DNA of 64,000 bases, taken from assembly GCA_902544525.1 (NCBI GenBank), contig CACCCN010000002.1, forward strand, positions 162,502 to 226,501. Direction: 5' to 3'. Below the pieces are notes generated by a model, which was not told where the DNA came from, did no database searches, and saw nothing but the letters and a program-made list of their open reading frames with translations. Positions 13,877-24,801 of the stretch are shown here, in pieces (position 1 is the first letter of the stretch; each line of letters starts with the position of its first letter). The DNA comes from an uncultured Pelagibacteraceae bacterium. GTDB taxonomy: Bacteria > Pseudomonadota > Alphaproteobacteria > Pelagibacterales > AG-422-B15. The position numbers were made by a program, and so were the translations under genes.

Positions 13877-14222
13877 TCCAAATATACTTTTCCAAGAGCA
13901 TAACGACAGACAAGATCTCTAGCTGTTTTATAGCAAACAGTTAAAAATCTAGTTTATTGTTATTAGTTAGAGCCAAATTTAGCCCTTCAAACCGCAATCC
14001 CAGATCATCTCCAGAAGAGGGTGAGAGAGGTTTTATAGTATAGGCCTAATAAGTCAAGGCAGATGATATAGAATAATTAAAAAGAAATAAGACACTAAAA
14101 TTATAAAAAAGTGTTTAATTACAATAACTTATTTATATAAAGAATTTTGTCGATCATTAGAAAATATCATTTTAAATAAATTTCTTTAAATATCTGAATA
14201 TAACTTTAAAAAAAATCAAATT

Positions 14223-15482
14223 ATGTCGCTAAAAAAGCTATACCTAATTCCATTATTGATTCTTTTTTTTATTTTCACTTATTACTTAATAAGAAACTTC
14301 TCTGATAATAAAATCTATATTGAAAATACCGAAAGTTCTTCTAGTGAAATAAAATTAGATGATACAAAAAATTTTTCGCCCTTAGTCGTTGAAGTTATTT
14401 ATGAAGATCTTTTACTTATAAAAGAAGGTCAAACATTTGGAGAGATTTTAAACAATTATGAAATTTCTAATTCGGTAAAATCTAAGATTTTAGAGTCATT
14501 AAATAGCAAAGTTGATTTAAGTAAATTAAATATTAATACTGAGATTAAAATTACTTTTACTAAAGAAAATGATTTAACTGAAATAAAAAGAATTAGCGTC
14601 CTAGACAAGGAAAATAACCATATTAAAGTTATTAAAAAAGACGATAATTATATTATTGAGACCTCGTCAATATTATCATTTACTAAACACGTCCTGAAAG
14701 AAGTTACTATTAAGGATAGCCTATATAAATCAGCAATTGAAGCAAATATTCCACCAAATATTATAATGCAATTTGTAAACCTGTATGCTTTTGATGTGGA
14801 TTTTCAAAGAGAAATTCGAAATGGAAATAAAATAAAAATTTTTTATGAAGTATTTTTAGACAGGAAACATATTGTTCGACAAACAGGTAATATTAAATTC
14901 GCCTCCTTGGCTCTTAGAAAAGATACTTACAATCTTTATAGATTTACAACTGATGATAATGGAAAATCTGAATATTTTGACTCAGAAGGAAAAAGTGCAG
15001 TTAAAGCTCTAATGAAAACTCCAATTAACGGCGCTGTTTTATCCTCTGGATATGGAATGAGAAAGCATCCAATTCTTGGATATGATAGAATTCATCAAGG
15101 TGTGGACTTTGCCGCGCCAAAAGGAACTCCAATAATGGCTGCGGGCACTGGTTTCATTGAAAAAATAGGTATGAATGGTGGTGCAGGAAATTATATTAGA
15201 ATCAAGCATCTCAATGGCTATAAAACTGCATATGGACATATGAGTAAATTTGCTTCAGGCATGAAAAAGGGAACAAAGGTTACGCAAGGCCAGACGATTG
15301 GTTTTGTTGGTTCAACCGGTATGTCGACGGGTCCACATTTACACTACGAAGTCATTTTTAATAATAAAAAAATTAATCCAATGAAAATGAAATTGCCTTC
15401 AGGAAGAAAGTTAAAAGGGAAAATTCTTGAGGATTTTGAAATTTATGTAGCTGATCTTAATAAAGAAATGCAGGTAAATTAA
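14223..15482 (+). CDS. M23-family metallopeptidase (murein endopeptidase-like)
   Basis: SGYGMRKHPILGYDRIHQGVDFAAPKGTPIMAA, GPHLHYEV (M23 HxH). Confidence 0.93.
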   Translation: MSLKKLYLIPLLILFFIFTYYLIRNFSDNKIYIENTESSSSEIKLDDTKNFSPLVVEVIYEDLLLIKEGQTFGEILNNYEISNSVKSKILESLNSKVDLSKLNINTEIKITFTKENDLTEIKRISVLDKENNHIKVIKKDDNYIIETSSILSFTKHVLKEVTIKDSLYKSAIEANIPPNIIMQFVNLYAFDVDFQREIRNGNKIKIFYEVFLDRKHIVRQTGNIKFASLALRKDTYNLYRFTTDDNGKSEYFDSEGKSAVKALMKTPINGAVLSSGYGMRKHPILGYDRIHQGVDFAAPKGTPIMAAGTGFIEKIGMNGGAGNYIRIKHLNGYKTAYGHMSKFASGMKKGTKVTQGQTIGFVGSTGMSTGPHLHYEVIFNNKKINPMKMKLPSGRKLKGKILEDFEIYVADLNKEMQVN

Positions 15483-15483
15483 T

Positions 15484-15930
15484 TTATTTTTCTGTAGCCG
15501 CTGCTTTTTTTAAAGTTTTTTTCTTAGCTTGAGGAGTAGTTTCTGTCTCTACCTCTTCTTGCGTATCATCCATCGGAATGGGCTTCAAAACTTTTACAAT
15601 ATCTACAGGTTCACTATCAAGTTTTTCAGTATCTTCAGAGGTATTGCTACCATTTGGTTTTGATGATCTTGTCTCTGAATTATTTTTAAGATTTCTCTCG
15701 TTGATTACTCTTGCAAAATGTTCAGCATGTTGCAAATAGTTTTCTGCGGTTACATAATCACCTGCGGATGAAGCATCTTTTGCAAGGTTTTTATATTTTT
15801 CTAGAACAGTAGTTAAGTTGCCGGTAACTTTAGGTGCATTATTAGAAGATTCACCCTGTCTACGGTGGTGATTATTACTTCTCTTAAATGTTCTATTTTT
15901 ATTATTACTTCTTGAATTCGAAAATTTCAT
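15484..15930 (-). CDS. DUF4167-like protein
   Basis: YKNLAKDASSAGDYVTAENYLQHAEHFARVINE matches the alphaproteobacterial DUF4167 N-terminal pattern. Confidence 0.8.
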   Translation of the reverse strand: MKFSNSRSNNKNRTFKRSNNHHRRQGESSNNAPKVTGNLTTVLEKYKNLAKDASSAGDYVTAENYLQHAEHFARVINERNLKNNSETRSSKPNGSNTSEDTEKLDSEPVDIVKVLKPIPMDDTQEEVETETTPQAKKKTLKKAAATEK

Positions 15931-16031
15931 TTTAATTATTTATCTTGGAAATTTGCTTCTATTATTTTTTTTTAAAAAAATTAAGCAATCAATGAACGTA
16001 AACTAGTGTTAACTTTTGCAATAATCAAGTT

Positions 16032-16883
16032 CTAATTTATAATTTTTTTTGCAATAACACACCTAGGTATGTTTGCTAAATCAACTTTAGTTAAAATCTC
16101 AGTAAAACCATTGTTTTTCAGTAGTTTAGTGACCTCACTTGCTTGACCTAAACCAATTTCTAGAAATAAAAAAAAGTTTTTATCAATTCTTGAAGCTAGG
16201 TTACTTATAATTTTATTATATGCTTCAATTCCATTATTTTTAGAAAATAATGCTAAATGTGGCTCATAATCATATACATCTTTCTGTATATCTAAACTAT
16301 CTTGTGAAATGTATGGCGGATTAGACACAATAATATCAAACCCATTTAGATTATATTCGGCATAATCTTCATCTAGCAATTTTAGTCTCTCGTGATTTTT
16401 TAAAAGTTTTTTATTTTCATTTGCTATTTTAATTGCTTCCTTACTGATATCAATACCAATACCACTTGCATTAATATACTCTTGTAACAAAGATATGATT
16501 ATGCAGCCAGAGCCAGTGCCTAAATCGGCAATATTTAAATCTATTTTTTTATCAGGAAAATAACTTATTACGCTCTCTAAAATTAGTTCAGTTTCAGGTC
16601 TTGGTATTAATGTATCCTTAGTAACTTTAAATTCATCGTTCCAGAACGATTGTTTATTAGTAATGTATGCAATTGGCTCTCTTTTTATTCTTCTATCAAT
16701 GAGTTCAAAATAAGATTTAGTTATTTTGCTACTTATTTCATTTTTTTTAAATAATTCAAATTGTTCATTGTCGACAGATAGAATATGCTTGAAAATTATT
16801 TTTGCGTCTAAGTTTGGGTTCTCAACTTCAGCAGCATTTAATTTTTGTATACCGCTTAGAAATACTTCTTCGACCGTTACCAT
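16032..16883 (-). CDS. prmC: Release factor glutamine methyltransferase
   Basis: NPPYIS motif, ADLGTGSGCIIISLL; adjacent to prfA. Confidence 0.93.
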   Translation of the reverse strand: MVTVEEVFLSGIQKLNAAEVENPNLDAKIIFKHILSVDNEQFELFKKNEISSKITKSYFELIDRRIKREPIAYITNKQSFWNDEFKVTKDTLIPRPETELILESVISYFPDKKIDLNIADLGTGSGCIIISLLQEYINASGIGIDISKEAIKIANENKKLLKNHERLKLLDEDYAEYNLNGFDIIVSNPPYISQDSLDIQKDVYDYEPHLALFSKNNGIEAYNKIISNLASRIDKNFFLFLEIGLGQASEVTKLLKNNGFTEILTKVDLANIPRCVIAKKIIN

Positions 16884-17957
16884 TTATTGATTTTGGCTAG
16901 CTATTATTAAACCAGTTATAATTTCCTCAATACCATCTGCATTTAAAATTTGATCTAGTTTATACAAAGTTAAGTTTATTCTATGATCGGTAACGCGACC
17001 TTGTGGAAAATTATAAGTGCGAATTCTCTCGGACCGGTCACCACTGCCAATTTGTGACTTTCTTTTTTCTGACATTTCAGAGTCTTGTTTATTTCTCTCA
17101 AAATCATATAACCTGGACTTTAACACAAGCATAGCCTTAGCTTTATTTTTATGCTGTGATTTTTCATCTTGTTGAGTTACTACGATTCCAGATGGAGCAT
17201 GGGTTATTCTTACTGCGCTATCAGTGGTATTTACTGATTGACCCCCTGGCCCACTTGACCTAAACACATCTATTCTAAGATCTTTTTCTTCAACATGAAT
17301 ATCAACATCATCTGCCTCGGGTAAAACAACTACGCTGGCTGCTGATGTATGAATTCTACCTTGAGATTCAGTCTCTGGGACTCGTTGAACGCGATGAACA
17401 CCTGATTCAAATTTTAGTTTTGAATAAACTTTTTCGCCTGAAATTTTACAAATAGCCTCTTTAATTCCACCATGATCAGCATCAGAAGTTGACAAAAGTT
17501 CTAACTTCCACTTTTCAGTTTCTGCATAGCGCTGATACATGCGTAACAAATCGCCAGCAAATAGTGCAGCTTCGTCTCCACCTGTTCCCGCTCTGATTTC
17601 AACAATAACATTTTTTTCATCTAAAGGATCTTTTGGTACAAGGCTTACTTTAAGTATATTTTCAGACTCGTTTAATTTTTCCTTACATGAAGTGATTTCT
17701 TTTTTTGCTATTTCAATAATTTCTTCGTCATTACCCTGAATTAAAGATAGCAATTCTTCATGTTCCTTTTTATAGCTTTTATAAGTGTCTATGTTGTCTA
17801 CAATTGGTTTTAAGTCAGAGTACTCTTTGGAAATCTTGACAAACTGTTCATTATCTCCTGATGCTTGACTCATTAAATCTTCAAGCTCTTTACTTCTTAA
17901 TAAAATTTTTTCTAGTTCCTCTTCCTTAAGCATTTGTCTCGGCAACTCTTTCCTCAA
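16884..17957 (-). CDS. prfA: Peptide chain release factor 1
   Basis: [22 protein letters not shown] (GGQ), [18 protein letters not shown]. Confidence 0.97.
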   Translation of the reverse strand: MRKELPRQMLKEEELEKILLRSKELEDLMSQASGDNEQFVKISKEYSDLKPIVDNIDTYKSYKKEHEELLSLIQGNDEEIIEIAKKEITSCKEKLNESENILKVSLVPKDPLDEKNVIVEIRAGTGGDEAALFAGDLLRMYQRYAETEKWKLELLSTSDADHGGIKEAICKISGEKVYSKLKFESGVHRVQRVPETESQGRIHTSAASVVVLPEADDVDIHVEEKDLRIDVFRSSGPGGQSVNTTDSAVRITHAPSGIVVTQQDEKSQHKNKAKAMLVLKSRLYDFERNKQDSEMSEKRKSQIGSGDRSERIRTYNFPQGRVTDHRINLTLYKLDQILNADGIEEIITGLIIASQNQ

Positions 17958-19017
17958 CCAGCTTGACTACTTTATTGACTATATCATCGTTAGATATTTT
18001 TTGATCAGTTACACCTGACAAATATAGCATATTACTTCCTTTGCCCCCTCCAGTTATACCAATATCACTATTAAGTGCTTCTCCGGGACCATTTACTATA
18101 CAACCAATAATTGATACGGTTATAGATTGTTTTATGTGCGATAGTTTTTCCTCTAAGACTTTGACAGTTTCAATAACTGGAAAAGCTTGTCGCGCACATG
18201 AAGGACATGAAATTATTTTTACACCACGAGATCTTAGATCAAGGCTTTTAAGTATTTCATAGCCTATTTTAATTTCTTCTACTGGATCTGCAGTTAGTGA
18301 AACTCTAATTGTATCTCCAATTCCTTGGGAAAGAAGTCTTCCTATACTCATTGAAGATTTTATTGAACCACTAACATAGGTACCGGCTTCTGTTAAACCT
18401 AAGTGAAGAGGATAATTGGTTAAAAGACTTAATTTTTCATATGCTGCAACCATTGTATGAACGTTTGAAGCTTTCACACTAATTTTAAAATTATCAAAAT
18501 TATTTGACTCAAGTAATTTTATATTTTCAAGAGCACTGTCTACTAAAGCATCGGCACCTGGTTCTTTATATTTATCTAATATTTTTTTATCAAGAGAGCC
18601 TGCATTAACACCTATTCGCATTGAGATTTTATTGGCTTTTGCGGCAGCTATGACTTCTTTTATCTTTTCTGGACCTATATTTCCAGGATTAACACGAAGA
18701 CAAGCAGCGCCTGAGTCTGCTGCTTCGAGTGCTCTTTTATAATGAAAGTGGATATCCGCAACTATAGGTATATCTGCAGTATTAACTATTTCTTTTAAAG
18801 CCTTAGTCGCATCAGTATTTGGACAAGAAACTCGTACAATATCTGCACCCTCATTTTCAAGAGATTTTATTTGATTAACTGTTGCTTCTACATCTTCTGT
18901 AATAGTGTTTGTCATAGACTGCACACTAATCAATGCATCTCCTCCAACTTTGACGTCACCAACCATTATTTGTTTGGTTTTTTTTCGGGATATTTTATTA
19001 TCAATATTATAGCTCAT
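17926..19017 (-). CDS. ispG: 4-hydroxy-3-methylbut-2-enyl diphosphate synthase
   Basis: [21 protein letters not shown]...[10 protein letters not shown] Fe-S motifs. Confidence 0.97.
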   Translation of the reverse strand: MSYNIDNKISRKKTKQIMVGDVKVGGDALISVQSMTNTITEDVEATVNQIKSLENEGADIVRVSCPNTDATKALKEIVNTADIPIVADIHFHYKRALEAADSGAACLRVNPGNIGPEKIKEVIAAAKANKISMRIGVNAGSLDKKILDKYKEPGADALVDSALENIKLLESNNFDNFKISVKASNVHTMVAAYEKLSLLTNYPLHLGLTEAGTYVSGSIKSSMSIGRLLSQGIGDTIRVSLTADPVEEIKIGYEILKSLDLRSRGVKIISCPSCARQAFPVIETVKVLEEKLSHIKQSITVSIIGCIVNGPGEALNSDIGITGGGKGSNMLYLSGVTDQKISNDDIVNKVVKLVEERVAETNA

Positions 19018-19067
19018 GATTTTTGTTTTCTCATATCAGCAGTTATTACTAATGATTTTATTAATAT

Positions 19068-20303
19068 TTATAATTTATCAAGTTCAAATATTTGATGTAA
19101 AGATCTAACGGCTTCTTCTGTTCTGGCCATATCAATAAGTACGCTTATTTTTATTTCAGAGGTAGATATTACTTCAATATTGATGTTGTTTTTTGAAAGA
19201 CAGTCAAACATTTTTGCAGCAATACCTGGTTGGTTTCTCATACCCGCACCTATAATAGATACTTTAGATAAATTGTTTTCACTAATTACCTTTTCATAAT
19301 TAATAGAGCTTTTTAAATCATCTAATATTTTTACAGATTGATCTAAGTCAGTGACTGGGACCGTAAAAGTTAAATTAGTTTCTTTTCTCTCAATAAAATT
19401 ATTTTGAACTATCATATCTACATTAATACTCTTATTAGATAGTGCGTTGAAGATAGTTGCTGCAATACCTGGTTGGTCCACTAGACCTATCACTGTAATT
19501 TTAGCCTCATCTTTTGAGTAAGCCACTCCAGATACAGCCTTACTTTCGTTATTCATTACTTCATCACTGATTACTGTGCCCATGTCATCTGGATGGAAAG
19601 TTGATCTAACTTGAACTTTTACATTATGATTAATAGCCGACTCTACAGATGATGTTTGTAATACTTTGGCACCCTGAGATGACATTTCTATCATCTCCTC
19701 ATAAGATATTTTGTTAAGTCGTTTCACATTGTCTGCCATTCTAGGATCAGTAGTATAAACACCGTTAACATCCGTATATATGTCACACCTTTCTGCGTTT
19801 AAGGCTGAAGCAAGAAACACTGCTGTATTATCAGAGCCTCCTCTTCCAATAGTTGTTATCCTGCCATCAGAACCAACTCCTTGAAAACCTGCTACAACTG
19901 CTACCTGTCGGTTTTTAAAACCATTTATAATTTTTTCATCCTCAATTTTAGATATAACTGAATGCCTATGATTTCCAGAAGTATAAATTGGAAGTTGCCA
20001 GCCCAACCAAGATCGAGCATCAATATTTAAATCTTTTAGCGCTAAAGCCATAAGACCAGAAGTAATTTGTTCTCCCGATGCGACGATTGCATCATACTCA
20101 GCGTCATCGTGAGCATTTTTATTTTCAGAATTTATTAAATTTATATTTTCAATTAACTTATTAGTAGTTCCTGACATTGCAGATACCACCACTGCAATAT
20201 TATGGCCTAAATCATACTCTTTTTTAATAATTTGTGCTGCTGACTTTATTAAATCTACTGATCCAACAGATGTTCCCCCAAATTTAAGGACTAAAATAGA
20301 CAT
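19068..20303 (-). CDS. lysC: Aspartate kinase
   Basis: VLKFGGTSVGS, FTTDPRM-like region, tandem ACT domains (DQPGIAATIF, NQPGIAAKMF). Confidence 0.95.
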   Translation of the reverse strand: MSILVLKFGGTSVGSVDLIKSAAQIIKKEYDLGHNIAVVVSAMSGTTNKLIENINLINSENKNAHDDAEYDAIVASGEQITSGLMALALKDLNIDARSWLGWQLPIYTSGNHRHSVISKIEDEKIINGFKNRQVAVVAGFQGVGSDGRITTIGRGGSDNTAVFLASALNAERCDIYTDVNGVYTTDPRMADNVKRLNKISYEEMIEMSSQGAKVLQTSSVESAINHNVKVQVRSTFHPDDMGTVISDEVMNNESKAVSGVAYSKDEAKITVIGLVDQPGIAATIFNALSNKSINVDMIVQNNFIERKETNLTFTVPVTDLDQSVKILDDLKSSINYEKVISENNLSKVSIIGAGMRNQPGIAAKMFDCLSKNNINIEVISTSEIKISVLIDMARTEEAVRSLHQIFELDKL

Positions 20304-20399
20304 AATTATTTATTACTTCGTGATGACTTTTGTTAATATTTTTCTATATGTTGTTATGGCTAGAATTAATGTAAATAGCTATATTTAGCAAGAATAAGT

Positions 20400-21152
20400 T
20401 TGGATCGAGCAATGGAAGAAATTAAAAATACTATAAATACTGAAGAAATAAATAAGTTTTCTCAACTTGCAGATGAATGGTGGAAAATTGATGGTAAGTT
20501 CAAAACTCTTCACAAATTTAATCCTATTCGATTAAAATTTATTATTGATCAAACAATCACAATTTTTAACTGTGACCATAAAAATGAATTGCCGCTAAAA
20601 GGTATAAAAATATTAGATATAGGCTGTGGCGGAGGTTTATTATCTGAACCACTATCACGTCTTGGTGCCGAAGTAACTGGCGTGGATGCAGCAGAAAATA
20701 ATATTAAAGCAGCAAGTATTCATGCAAAAAAAGAAAATTTAGAAATTAATTATATTAATGGTGATATTGATAGTCTTAACCCTGATGAAAAGTTTGATAT
20801 AATATTGAATATGGAAGTAATTGAACATGTAGATAATACAGATTACTTCATGAAAAGTTGTTGTGATAGAGTTAGGTCAAATGGACTAATCTTTATGGCA
20901 ACTATAAATAAAACACTATTCTCATTAATTTTTGCAAAGTATATGGCTGAATATGTTCTAGGATTTTTACCCAAAGGAACACATGATTGGAATAAATTTT
21001 TATCTCCAGAAGAAATCTATGCTTTTCTAATTAAAAATCATTTTAATGTTAGAGAAACATTAGGGGTTAATTATAATCCAATTAAAAATAATTGGTCTAT
21101 TTCTCGATCAACTCCAGCAAATTACATGGTGCTTGGTCAAAAAAATAATTAA
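20400..21152 (+). CDS. ubiG: 3-demethylubiquinol 3-O-methyltransferase
   Basis: LDIGCGGGLLSEPLSRLGAEVTGVDA; TTG start in the track, ATG at 20412 is an alternative start. Confidence 0.93.
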   Translation: MDRAMEEIKNTINTEEINKFSQLADEWWKIDGKFKTLHKFNPIRLKFIIDQTITIFNCDHKNELPLKGIKILDIGCGGGLLSEPLSRLGAEVTGVDAAENNIKAASIHAKKENLEINYINGDIDSLNPDEKFDIILNMEVIEHVDNTDYFMKSCCDRVRSNGLIFMATINKTLFSLIFAKYMAEYVLGFLPKGTHDWNKFLSPEEIYAFLIKNHFNVRETLGVNYNPIKNNWSISRSTPANYMVLGQKNN

Positions 21153-21161
21153 GGGATAATT

Positions 21162-21971
21162 TCATGCCTTTAATGATGGAATTGCTCTTTGCGTAGCATC
21201 AACTTCTGCAAGATTAATTTCAGCCATCATTATCCCCACGCCTTTCTTTTTAATTTTAACATTAGTGCCCCACGGCGAGACTATAATACTATTTCCAAAA
21301 GTTTCTCTACCAGCATAATGACGTCCATATTGTGCTGGGGCAACAATGAAACAACCATTTTCAATTGCTCTAGCTTTTACTAGAGTTAACCAATGAGCTT
21401 TTCCTGTTGTTTTAGTAAAAGCAGAAGGTATAAAAATTATTTTACATCCCAATTTGGCAAGACTTCGATACATGTTTGGAAATCTCAAATCATAGCATAT
21501 ACTCAAACCAACTTTAGCCCATGGTGTTTTAGCAGTTTTTAATTTTTTTCCATTTTTATACAAACTTGATTCATTATAAATTTCTTTATCTGAAAGTTTT
21601 ACATCGAACATATGAATTTTGTCATAAGTTGAGATAATTATGCCTTTATTATTAATTAAGTAAGATCGATTAGAAAGTTTACTACTATTCTTAATTATTA
21701 AGGAACCAAGTAAAATCCATACGGAATGTGCTTTAGCTATCTTTTGAATTCTATTTAAAAAATTTGTATTATCTTTATTGGAACAGGCTAACACAAGCTT
21801 CTCTTTGTTAGGATGCATTATATTGGTATTTTCTGGAGTGGCTATAAATTGAGCTCCTTTTTTGATAGCGGAATTGATTAAAACCTCTACAACTTCTAAA
21901 TTTTTATTAATATTGGATTTACTGTTTATCTGAATACAAGCAATTTTTAATTTATTACTTTTTTTGTTCAT
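21162..21971 (-). CDS. Carbon-nitrogen hydrolase (nitrilase superfamily)
   Basis: ATPENTN, YDKIHMFDV, VGLSICYDLRFP (E-K-C triad). Confidence 0.92.
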   Translation of the reverse strand: MNKKSNKLKIACIQINSKSNINKNLEVVEVLINSAIKKGAQFIATPENTNIMHPNKEKLVLACSNKDNTNFLNRIQKIAKAHSVWILLGSLIIKNSSKLSNRSYLINNKGIIISTYDKIHMFDVKLSDKEIYNESSLYKNGKKLKTAKTPWAKVGLSICYDLRFPNMYRSLAKLGCKIIFIPSAFTKTTGKAHWLTLVKARAIENGCFIVAPAQYGRHYAGRETFGNSIIVSPWGTNVKIKKKGVGIMMAEINLAEVDATQRAIPSLKA

Positions 21972-22227
21972 CGATCAGCAAGCTGTTTAAATCACCACTC
22001 GCTGACAATGTGGCTAATTCACTATAGCCGCCTACGTGTGTATCATTAATGAAGATCTGTGGCACCGTTCTCATACCATTTGATTTTTCTAACATTTCTG
22101 TGCGCAGCTCACTATTATGTTGAATATTTAATTCTTCATAAGTTAGGCCTTTACTATCTAAAAGTTTTTTAGCGTGAACACAGTAGTTACAATAATCAGA
22201 TGTATAAACTTTAATTTTATTTTTCAT
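21955..22227 (-). CDS. grxC: Glutaredoxin 3
   Basis: YTSDYCNYCVHAKKLL (CxxC), RTVPQIFINDTHVGGYSEL. Confidence 0.93.
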   Translation of the reverse strand: MKNKIKVYTSDYCNYCVHAKKLLDSKGLTYEELNIQHNSELRTEMLEKSNGMRTVPQIFINDTHVGGYSELATLSASGDLNSLLIDEQKK

Positions 22228-22276
22228 ATATAAACATATAATAGAGATTATATCTTAAAACAATAATTAAAAATTT

Positions 22277-23044
22277 ATGATTAATAAAAATAGATATATC
22301 ATGGCACGAAGTCGCTCACTCACTATGAGTGATACAAAAGATACTGTTGATCATTTTATCACTGATCGATTTATTGAAATAATATTAGACCATAAAAAAA
22401 CATTTAATAACGCCTTAATTATAGGTGATAGAAATAATTTTACTAAAAAAAAGTTAAGTGAAATTGGTATAAGAAATACTACACAAATCGATATTTCTAA
22501 CGAGGAAGAGTCTAAAAATTTTTTTATCCTCTCAAATACTGAAGTATTACCAGATCTAGAAGAATACGATTTAATTATTGGACTATCATTAATAAATTTT
22601 CTCGAAGATATTCCGAGCTTTTTGAAACAATTAAAAAATATACTGACTAAAGATGGGCTTTTACTAACAAGCTTTTTTTCAGAAAATAATATTCTTGAAC
22701 TTAAGGACTTATTTTCTAGAGTTGAATTAAACATATATGAGGGAATTTCTCAGAGATTCATGCCTATTATAGATATAAGAGAAGTAGGAGACCTAATTAA
22801 TAATATTGGATTTTTTGACACAGTAATAACAAGAGAAAAATTAGAATACAAATATGAAAATTTTAATGAAATGGTCTCTCACCTGCGTTTAATGGCTTAT
22901 ACTAATTTTCTTGATGTTAAAAATAATAAATTTATTACCAAACATTTCATAAATTCACTAGTTAATGATTTTGAAAAAAATAAAACTAATAGCTTATTCA
23001 AACTTAGTTTTGATATTTTAATTATAAACTCATGGAATAAATAA
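22277..23044 (+). CDS. SAM-dependent methyltransferase (BioC/NDUFAF5-like)
   Basis: YDLIIGLSLINFLEDIPSFLKQLKNILTKDGLLLTSFF. Confidence 0.7.
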   Translation: MINKNRYIMARSRSLTMSDTKDTVDHFITDRFIEIILDHKKTFNNALIIGDRNNFTKKKLSEIGIRNTTQIDISNEEESKNFFILSNTEVLPDLEEYDLIIGLSLINFLEDIPSFLKQLKNILTKDGLLLTSFFSENNILELKDLFSRVELNIYEGISQRFMPIIDIREVGDLINNIGFFDTVITREKLEYKYENFNEMVSHLRLMAYTNFLDVKNNKFITKHFINSLVNDFEKNKTNSLFKLSFDILIINSWNK

Positions 23045-23045
23045 A

Positions 23046-23447
23046 TTAAAATTTTTTACTTTTTAAAATTTTTTGGATAATTTTTCTACTTGCTGGCAGC
23101 ATATTACAATCATTAAGCATTGCCTTATCTACCCATTTAATTCTTTGCTTTTCCATACCTTTAACTTTTCCTTGCCACTTGTTAGCAAAATAAACTTGCA
23201 TTGATAGAAAATAGTTAGGGTATTGATAAAAAATATTCATTAAAAACTGTAGGTTCTTAATTTCTATTTGAACTCCAAGTTCTTCATTTATTTCCCTAAC
23301 AGCAGCAGCATTGAATTGCTCAAAGTTTTTTACTTTGCCACCTGGAAACTCCCAAAAACCTTCCATGAATTTACCACTCGGTCTTTGTGTAATAAGAACT
23401 TTTCTTTTATTGGTTATAATTACACAAGAGCAAAATAAAACTCTCAT
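23046..23447 (-). CDS. mutT: NUDIX hydrolase (MutT-like)
   Basis: GGKVKNFEQFNAAAVREINEELGV Nudix box. Confidence 0.88.
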   Translation of the reverse strand: MRVLFCSCVIITNKRKVLITQRPSGKFMEGFWEFPGGKVKNFEQFNAAAVREINEELGVQIEIKNLQFLMNIFYQYPNYFLSMQVYFANKWQGKVKGMEKQRIKWVDKAMLNDCNMLPASRKIIQKILKSKKF

Positions 23448-24673
23448 GTTTTATAGGAAGCATTAATTCTGACATAATCGTAAGAGTAATCGCAAGTCAT
23501 CATTTTAGCGGTACCTTTGCCTATACCTAAATCAATAGAAATTATTATTTGATCATTTTTCATATAATTTTTAAGCTTTAATTCATTATATGCTGGACTT
23601 TGAGTTCCATTTTTTGCCACTATTTCTCTACCAATTTTGATTTTTAGCTTTTTTTTATTTATTGGCTCTCTTGATTTACCAATTGCCATAACAATTCTTC
23701 CCCAATTTGGATCCTCACCATAGATCGCAGTTTTAACTAAAGGTGATTGGGCTACAGAACGCGCGATGCTTTTTGCAGAATTAGTATTTTTTGCACCACT
23801 TACACTTATATTTACCAACTTTGTAGCTCCCTCTCCATCTCTTACTATTTGTTCAGATAAATTGCCCATAATAGTTTTTAATTTAAGCACAAAATCTTTT
23901 AACTTTCTGTCATTTTTGTTTTTTATATTTTTATGCTTAGATGCGTTCGTACTTATAAGCATTACAGTATCATTGGTAGATTCATCACCATCAACACTAA
24001 TAGTATTAAAAGTTTCCTCGTTTATTTCTGATAAAATAGATTGAAGCACTGATCTATTAATATTTGCGTCAGTAAAAATAAATCCAAGCATAGTGGCCAT
24101 ATTTGGCGCAATCATTCCAGAGCCCTTAGCAATACCTTTTATAGTCACTTTTTTGCCATCAATCATTGCGCTAGCTTCACTAACTTTAGGAAAAGTATCA
24201 GTTGTCATAATGGCTTTTGCGGCATTAAGCCAATTTGACTTTTTAGCTTTATCAAATTTTGATACTGCATTAATTATTTTTTTAAATGGAAAAGGTTCTC
24301 CAATAACACCTGTAGAAGCAACAAATATTTTATTAGAAAGAATATCAAATTTTTGACCAATAAAATTAACCAATTTGTGCATAGCTTTTGCTCCTGCATC
24401 ACCTGTAAATGTATTAGCATTTCCAGAGTTTATAATTATTGCTTTGACTTTTCCTTTTTTTAAATTTTTTTCATTCCAATCCAAGGTGATAGATCTTGTT
24501 TTTGATTGTGTAAAAACTTCTGCAATACTAAATTCTTCATCAAATAGAAAAAAAAGAACGTCCAGTCTAGAGTTTTTATATAAATTAGCTGTATAGGTAT
24601 AAATATTAATACCTGGAATCGGTCCCATTGATTTTATCTTCTTTGGAGCTAGTGGTGATACTTTATTTTTCAT
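23444..24673 (-). CDS. argJ: Bifunctional glutamate N-acetyltransferase/amino-acid acetyltransferase
   Basis: GSGMIAPNMATMLGFIFTDA autocleavage motif, GEDPNWGRIVMAIG. Confidence 0.95.
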   Translation of the reverse strand: MKNKVSPLAPKKIKSMGPIPGINIYTYTANLYKNSRLDVLFFLFDEEFSIAEVFTQSKTRSITLDWNEKNLKKGKVKAIIINSGNANTFTGDAGAKAMHKLVNFIGQKFDILSNKIFVASTGVIGEPFPFKKIINAVSKFDKAKKSNWLNAAKAIMTTDTFPKVSEASAMIDGKKVTIKGIAKGSGMIAPNMATMLGFIFTDANINRSVLQSILSEINEETFNTISVDGDESTNDTVMLISTNASKHKNIKNKNDRKLKDFVLKLKTIMGNLSEQIVRDGEGATKLVNISVSGAKNTNSAKSIARSVAQSPLVKTAIYGEDPNWGRIVMAIGKSREPINKKKLKIKIGREIVAKNGTQSPAYNELKLKNYMKNDQIIISIDLGIGKGTAKMMTCDYSYDYVRINASYKT

Positions 24674-24801
24674 TGTGTCTTTTGGCCTTTTTATTGTTTT
24701 TTTTAGCTAATAACTCTATGAGCGTTGATTATTTGACAATGTTGTTGCAAGGTTTAAAAGTAATATCATTTTAAACTAATTTAGATTTATACTAAACTAT
24801 A

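Noticed and set aside
24734-24775. TTGACA-like element upstream of secA as a promoter
   Set aside because: Spacing to the nearest TAATAT is too long for a sigma70 promoter, and such AT-rich sequence gives many chance matches.
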